A stretch of DNA of 22,626 bases from Sphingomonadales bacterium (GTDB taxonomy: Bacteria > Bacteroidota > Bacteroidia > UBA7662), in contig VHBD01000007.1 of the NCBI GenBank assembly GCA_016872125.1, positions 1 through 22,626 on the forward strand, given 5' to 3'. Every line of letters starts with the position of its first letter. Position 1 is the stretch's first letter. Of the stretch, positions 18,169 through 22,626 are shown in pieces. The position numbers were made by a program, and so were the translations under genes. The notes under the pieces are model-generated. The model ran no database searches. It had not been told where the DNA came from and worked only from the letters and a program-made list of their open reading frames with translations.

Positions 18169-18786
18169 ATGATATCCCGATTCAATCTTCGCCATTCTTT
18201 GACTCCATCCTCAGGTCCTGGTACCGCCTTTTTCTGGGGGCTTATGTTGATGACCGCTTCAGCTTCCACCTCGCTAGGTCAAACATCCGGCAAGTACATG
18301 ACCCGCACAGGATCTGCCCATTTCGTTGCCGATGGGATTATCAAAGACGATGTAGCAGCCAAAACCAATACCGTGACTGCAGTTCTCGACCCCAACACTG
18401 GACAGGTTCAAGTACGCATTCCCATCAATTCTTTTGTGTTTCGGAAGGCCTTGATGCAAGAACACTTTAATGAAAATTACCTACAATCCCATCAATTTCC
18501 CTTTGCAAATTTCAAAGGCCAGGTTGCCGATTGGGATGCATCCATGATGCAAAAGTCAGGCAACCAAAAGGTAAAATTCATAGGCAAACTCGAGATTCAC
18601 GGCATAAGCAAGGACGTCGTCGAACCGGGTACCATGGAACTCAGTGGTGGGCAAATTCGAATGTCTACCGACCTTATGGTCACCGTGGCCGACTATGGTA
18701 TTAAAATACCCACCTTGGTCCGTGACAAAATTGCCAAAGAGGCGGCCGTCCATGTGGAAGTGCACCTCAAGCCCTCAGGTCAATAA
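18169..18786 (+). CDS. YceI family exported protein
   Basis: 205 aa. YceI-like proteins are small lipocalin-like beta-barrels that bind isoprenoid or other amphiphilic ligands outside the cytoplasm; the ligand here is unknown. A signal peptide covers about 1-37 (core about 19-32, ending ASASTSLGQ). The mature part shows the family pattern: GSAHFVADGIIKDDVAAKTN near 48-67, VRIPINSFVFRKALMQEHFNENYL with the conserved M-x-E-H-F-N-x-N-Y-L (about 95-105), QFPFANFKG, a GKLEIHGISKDV strand and a closing basic beta segment. ATG 18169 gives a long but plausible signal. It is the third gene of the lipoprotein/OB-fold/YceI cluster. Its last 20 bp overlap the end of the convergent bshC gene, so the two transcripts must be complementary at their 3' ends. 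Confidence 0.87.
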   Translation: MISRFNLRHSLTPSSGPGTAFFWGLMLMTASASTSLGQTSGKYMTRTGSAHFVADGIIKDDVAAKTNTVTAVLDPNTGQVQVRIPINSFVFRKALMQEHFNENYLQSHQFPFANFKGQVADWDASMMQKSGNQKVKFIGKLEIHGISKDVVEPGTMELSGGQIRMSTDLMVTVADYGIKIPTLVRDKIAKEAAVHVEVHLKPSGQ

Positions 18787-20416
18787 ATCGTAACCAAGGG
18801 ACCTTGGACGTCGCATCCACGTCCATTGGGTTCAACGTATCCTTGTAGGTTTGGAGCACAGCAGGTCCCCCGTAGGCCAAAGTTGACCACATGCCTTCCA
18901 CTCGCTCCATGGGAATTCCTGATGGGGTCAGGTTACGAATCACCTTTTGGGCCGCCTCGTGTTCTCCTTTGAATTTGCGACGAAGTGCCTTCCGGTATAG
19001 CTGTTCCAAACGCTCCAATTCTTGAATCATCTTGTGTCTGGATGCCCCCACTGCTCCGAGCAATCCTGAATCCACATCGAGCAACAACGATCGCAAGGGA
19101 TGAATCAAAGATTCCACTTGATTATCCGCCCAGTTGCCGAAGTCACCTTCGTTCCAGAACGGAGATGCCAAAGGGTGTTTTTGAACAATGAGCGACCAAA
19201 ATTTAGACTCCAATTCTTCTGCAGATTTCCCTAAATCATCCCATACCCAACCCGATGCTGTCCATTGTTGCGAAATTTCCGGTGTCAACCAGGTCAAGGA
19301 AGGCCTCAACAAAGTGATTGGAAATGGAACTTCGTAATGAGCAAACAAGGGTTTGAGCGCGGCCCAATACAATTGCTCGGAACCTCCACCCACAAAAGCC
19401 ACATTAGGAATTGAAAATTCCTGATAAAGCGGCCTTAATGCCACACCTGGGCTGAACACGTCGGGAGGCATTCCCCACAAATCATCAGCATTCCATCTTC
19501 CTTCCGGCTTGATTCTTGCCTTTCCATCCAACACAAAGAATGGCCAATCGCGAACATGCAAGTCCACTGCAATCCCATGATTCGCCAACATTTGCTCCTT
19601 ACGTTGTTCAATAAGGGAGGCCGCTAAGCCTGGTGATTGAATTTGATCCCTCCATACCGGCGCAAAGGCTTCTTTGAGGATGGCATCGTCCCCATCCAAG
19701 ACCAGTAAACTGTTGCCTACAGCACCAACACCTTGCTCCAGCCACCCTCCATCCCCCAACAAGGCATGGGCCAACCTCCTAGTCGATTGCGCGACCGTAA
19801 AACCACGGGCGTACGCGTTTTGCAATAAACTTAGAACCTCCTCGCGATAAGGCGCGTTTTCGAAAGCATCGAACCAACCGATCGATACGGGATCCGGCAC
19901 CATTAATCGCCCAAAAGCAAAAGTACCCTTGTCCCCTTCCCAATCCAGGCGGTTACCATTCACAACACAATGTCCCAACTCAGCCAAATCATGGTCTTCC
20001 GAGCCCATCCAATACAAAGGAACCCACTGAAATTCAGGAAGAATTTTGGTGAGATGATCGGCCAAAGCCTTGGTCGATAACAATTTATGCAACCAATACG
20101 CCGGGCCGCCCAACCAATTCGGTTGATGAGCCGTGGTGACCACCATAGTTCGAGGGGATTCGAGCAAGACGGATGTCGCATGGGGCATTTCCAAGCCTGA
20201 CAGCTTGTACTGCCTGCGCAGTGCATCAATCAAGCGCATTCGCTGTTCCATGCTAAAGGCAGCGGACCTTGCGTGGGCCGTGGTCATTAGCTGTTCCGAC
20301 ACAGACTCCGAAGCATTGGCCAAGGGATTAAACTCGCCCGAGGACCACCACCGACGTAGGGATTCGGATGCCCAGGTTCCATGGGCCAACGACAAGCTGT
20401 GCACCAAAGAGGCCAT
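18767..20416 (-). CDS. bshC: Putative cysteine ligase BshC (bacillithiol biosynthesis)
   Basis: 549 aa. BshC is assigned to the last step of bacillithiol synthesis, adding cysteine to glucosaminyl-malate in the cytosol. Supporting motifs are VTTAHQPNWLGGPAYWLHK at 93-111 (relatives I remember read TTGHQ at this place, so the Ala is a mild variation), PLYWMGSEDHDLAE at 133-146 (the conserved EDHD), GGGSEQLYW near 355-363, LLRPSLTW, and a C-terminal coiled-coil-like segment rich in Leu, Arg and Lys (about 460-490). Length is near the family norm. The bshA and bshB partners are not in the window. It is the third minus-strand gene after ftsY and rimO, 59 nt from rimO, so it may be cotranscribed. 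Its tail overlaps yceI by 20 bp. Confidence 0.88.
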   Translation of the reverse strand: MASLVHSLSLAHGTWASESLRRWWSSGEFNPLANASESVSEQLMTTAHARSAAFSMEQRMRLIDALRRQYKLSGLEMPHATSVLLESPRTMVVTTAHQPNWLGGPAYWLHKLLSTKALADHLTKILPEFQWVPLYWMGSEDHDLAELGHCVVNGNRLDWEGDKGTFAFGRLMVPDPVSIGWFDAFENAPYREEVLSLLQNAYARGFTVAQSTRRLAHALLGDGGWLEQGVGAVGNSLLVLDGDDAILKEAFAPVWRDQIQSPGLAASLIEQRKEQMLANHGIAVDLHVRDWPFFVLDGKARIKPEGRWNADDLWGMPPDVFSPGVALRPLYQEFSIPNVAFVGGGSEQLYWAALKPLFAHYEVPFPITLLRPSLTWLTPEISQQWTASGWVWDDLGKSAEELESKFWSLIVQKHPLASPFWNEGDFGNWADNQVESLIHPLRSLLLDVDSGLLGAVGASRHKMIQELERLEQLYRKALRRKFKGEHEAAQKVIRNLTPSGIPMERVEGMWSTLAYGGPAVLQTYKDTLNPMDVDATSKVPWLRFIDLRA

Positions 20417-20475
20417 CGACTATACAATCTCTAAGGTTACAGATTCTATTAGGAACAAAGTCATGAAAGCCGAAT

Positions 20476-21804
20476 TTAAGCAGGCTTGGCGACCAAATCA
20501 AATTCTTCTGCACGGACAATTTCTACCTGGACCATGGAACCCACCGACCAAGAACGGGTTTGCTCGTTCATAGGGATCAGCACCTCGTTATCAACCTCCG
20601 GGGAATCAAATTCACTACGACCCACCCAATGCTTGGATTCCTCCCGATCCAAAAGCACCTTCATGGATTGCCCCACTTTGCCGTGGTTAAGATCCAAGGA
20701 AATCTCTTGCTGCAAAGCCATCAACGCATCGGCGCGCTCTTCTTTGCATTCTTCAGAAACATCATCCTCGAGCAGGTAGGCCGAAGTATTCTCCTCGTGG
20801 GAATACTTGAAAACCCCCATTCTCTCCAGACGCATTTCCTTTACAAAATCGACCAACTCTTGAAATTCCGCCTTAGTTTCTCCTGGAAAGCCGACCATCA
20901 TCGTGGACCTCAAGTGAATGCCGGGCACGGTTTGGCGAATTTCCTCCAGGAGTTTGCGAGTCTGCCTGGCCGATATGCCTCTACGCATTCGTTTCAATAC
21001 GTTATCCGAAGCATGTTGCAGGGGCATATCCAGGTACAAACAAACATTATCTCGCTCCCTGATTAAAGGCAGAATCTCCAAAGGAAACTGCCCCGGGTAG
21101 GCGTATTGCAAACGAATCCACTCGGCACCGGATTCCGCGGAGAGCCTGTCCAACAAATGAGCCAACTCCCTTTGCCCTGTCTGATCCAAACCGTAGTAGG
21201 TCAAATCTTGCGCAATGAGCACCAATTCTTTCACCCCACCCTGAACTAAATTTTTCGCCTCCTCCAACAAGTCCTGAACCGAAACCGAGCGATGGTTACC
21301 ACGCATCAAGGGTATCGCGCAGAAGGAACATGGTCGATCACAACCCTCCGAAATTTTCAGAAAGGCCGTATGAGAAGGCGTGCTTATTCGGCGCTCTCCC
21401 AACAATTCCTTGCGATAATCCACTCCCATACCGCGGAGAATGGAGCGCAGCTCCATGGTGCCATACCAGGCATCCACCTGCGGTATTTCCTTTTCAAGGT
21501 CCAATCGGTACCGATGCGACAGGCAGCCCATGACCAAGAGCTTGGCAATTTTGCCCTCTTGTCGTGCATCGGCGTATTGCAGAATGGTATCGATGGATTC
21601 TTGCTTGGCATTTTCGATAAAACCACAGGTATTGATAATCACTGTTTGGCTAGTATCGGTATTGCCTGAGCTTTCATCCAAGATCTCGAAATCACCCGCA
21701 TGCAACTGGGTGGCCAATCGCTCGGAATCCACGGTGTTTTTGGAACAACCCAAGGTGATTAAACGAACCGGTGCAGGCTTCTTGGGCAATCCTTTGGTTC
21801 TCAT
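20476..21804 (-). CDS. rimO: Ribosomal protein S12 methylthiotransferase RimO
   Basis: Radical-SAM enzyme, 442 aa, that adds a methylthio group to the conserved aspartate of ribosomal protein S12. The N-terminal UPF0004 domain has the three cysteines for the auxiliary 4Fe-4S cluster: Cys20 (TLGCSKN), Cys60 (NTCGF) and Cys94 (MGCLS). The radical-SAM motif is Cys155-x3-Cys159-x2-Cys162 in EGCDRPCSFCAIP. MRGNHRS near 167-173, RLQYAYPGQFP and PLQHASDNVLKRMRR are RimO-type signatures that set it apart from MiaB. A TRAM domain ends the protein (about 375-442). The MRTK N-terminus is typical of Bacteroidota. It lies 68 nt after ftsY and 59 nt before bshC on the same strand. Confidence 0.95.
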   Translation of the reverse strand: MRTKGLPKKPAPVRLITLGCSKNTVDSERLATQLHAGDFEILDESSGNTDTSQTVIINTCGFIENAKQESIDTILQYADARQEGKIAKLLVMGCLSHRYRLDLEKEIPQVDAWYGTMELRSILRGMGVDYRKELLGERRISTPSHTAFLKISEGCDRPCSFCAIPLMRGNHRSVSVQDLLEEAKNLVQGGVKELVLIAQDLTYYGLDQTGQRELAHLLDRLSAESGAEWIRLQYAYPGQFPLEILPLIRERDNVCLYLDMPLQHASDNVLKRMRRGISARQTRKLLEEIRQTVPGIHLRSTMMVGFPGETKAEFQELVDFVKEMRLERMGVFKYSHEENTSAYLLEDDVSEECKEERADALMALQQEISLDLNHGKVGQSMKVLLDREESKHWVGRSEFDSPEVDNEVLIPMNEQTRSWSVGSMVQVEIVRAEEFDLVAKPA

Positions 21805-21872
21805 GCTTATCAGCGTTTATTGGGGATATGGCTCCTCGTAAAAGTGTTGAACGAATCGTTGCGTTGAAAGGA

Positions 21873-22626
21873 TCACGAAACCTGTTCGAATAATCCGTCC
21901 ACAAAAGCTTCCTTATCAAAGACTTGCAATTGCTCCATTCCCTCACCAACCCCCACAAACCGTATCGGTAATTTAAATTCTGCGCATATCCCTATGGCCA
22001 CACCCCCTTTGGCGGTACCGTCCAATTTGGTTAGAATGAGACCCGTCACTTGGGTCGCTGCAGTAAATTGATTGGCCTGCTCCACCGCATTTTGTCCAGT
22101 CGAAGCATCCAGAACCAACCATACCTCGTGGGGGGCACCCTCCAAACACTTGTTCAAAACGGTACGGACTTTGGACAGTTCAGCCATCAAATGCCCTTTG
22201 TTATGCAAACGACCGGCGGTGTCAATGAGGACAATATCCGCAGAGGAGGCCACGGCGGATTTAACGGTATCAAAGGCCACCGATGCAGGATCCGATCCGC
22301 TTTGCTGGTGAACCACCCGAACCCCTGTACGCTCACCCCACAACAACAATTGCTCCACAGCCGCTGCACGGAAGGTATCCGCTGCACCCAATACTACTTG
22401 TTTACCAGCCTGCTTGAAGCGCCATGCCAATTTACCAATACTGGTCGTCTTGCCAACCCCGTTGACGCCTACCACCAAAATGACATGAGGCTTGGTGAGC
22501 TTGTCCTCTTCATCCTTAAGGTCTGCTCCCAATAACTCCAAAATGTGCTCCTTAAGCAAACCCTGCAGGTCCTCCGGCTTCAAATCTCTACGGCGTTCGA
22601 TTTCTTGATGAAGTCTGCTCATGATT
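21873..22626 (-). CDS. ftsY: Signal recognition particle receptor FtsY (5' end beyond window)
   Basis: GTPase that docks SRP-ribosome complexes at the membrane and hands nascent membrane proteins to SecYEG or YidC. About 251 codons are visible. These include the end of the N domain and the complete G domain: G1 GVNGVGKTTSIGK, the insertion-box motif DTFRAAAVEQL, DTAGRLHNK, TKLDGTAKGG and the closing GVGEGMEQLQVF. The ATG at 22622-22620 is probably internal. The frame stays open to the window edge (the preceding codon is ATC), and relatives have about 50-70 more residues of N-domain helices before this point. It heads the minus-strand ftsY-rimO-bshC group. Confidence 0.95.
   Translation of the reverse strand, partial: IMSRLHQEIERRRDLKPEDLQGLLKEHILELLGADLKDEEDKLTKPHVILVVGVNGVGKTTSIGKLAWRFKQAGKQVVLGAADTFRAAAVEQLLLWGERTGVRVVHQQSGSDPASVAFDTVKSAVASSADIVLIDTAGRLHNKGHLMAELSKVRTVLNKCLEGAPHEVWLVLDASTGQNAVEQANQFTAATQVTGLILTKLDGTAKGGVAIGICAEFKLPIRFVGVGEGMEQLQVFDKEAFVDGLFEQVS

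Overview
The window is a 22.6 kb piece of bacterial chromosome. It most likely comes from a member of the Bacteroidota with roughly balanced base composition (judged by eye). The grounds are: a LeuRS with the Bacteroidota-type extra segment before KMSKS; the pyrG-yidC pair; bacillithiol enzyme BshC; a DPP5-like S9 peptidase; a YceI / OB-fold / cytochrome-like lipoprotein trio; almost no Shine-Dalgarno sequences; and several matches to the Bacteroidota -7 promoter element TAnnTTTG. No rRNA, tRNA, CRISPR array, insertion sequence, integrase or phage gene was seen. This is mostly core genome, and the only less familiar part is about 17.2-18.8 kb. No intergenic gap exceeds 110 bases.

Layout. 1-778 (-): 5' part of ftsX, cut by the left edge. 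881-6078 (+): leuS with an enlarged insertion, then a secreted DPP5-like peptidase. 6112-10882 (-): cbs (PLP enzyme plus CBS-domain tail), a DUF4139 secreted protein 11 nt downstream, then pckA, which may have its own promoter. 10992-12416 (+): long-form nfeD membrane protease, divergent from cbs. 12515-17153 (+): a compact run of pyrG, yidC and a GT4 glycosyltransferase with an 11-bp overlap and a 3-nt gap, all starting at GTG or TTG. 17213-18786 (+): a lipoprotein with a CX4CH haem-like motif, a membrane-anchored OB-fold protein and an exported YceI protein. 18767-22626 (-): ftsY (5' end beyond the right edge), rimO and bshC, with bshC overlapping yceI tail to tail by 20 bp.

Functional themes. 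Membrane and envelope biogenesis is prominent: FtsX, YidC, FtsY, NfeD, the glycosyltransferase and the exported trio. Translation is represented by LeuRS and RimO, central metabolism by PEPCK and CTP synthase, and sulfur/thiol metabolism by CBS and BshC.

The best leads are the CX4CH/OB-fold/YceI trio, perfect TAnnTTTG boxes lying 4-7 nt before three start codons (suggesting leaderless or nearly leaderless mRNAs), and the roughly 80-residue LeuRS insertion beside its catalytic loop. I did not find convincing evidence of a wholly new defence or mobile system.
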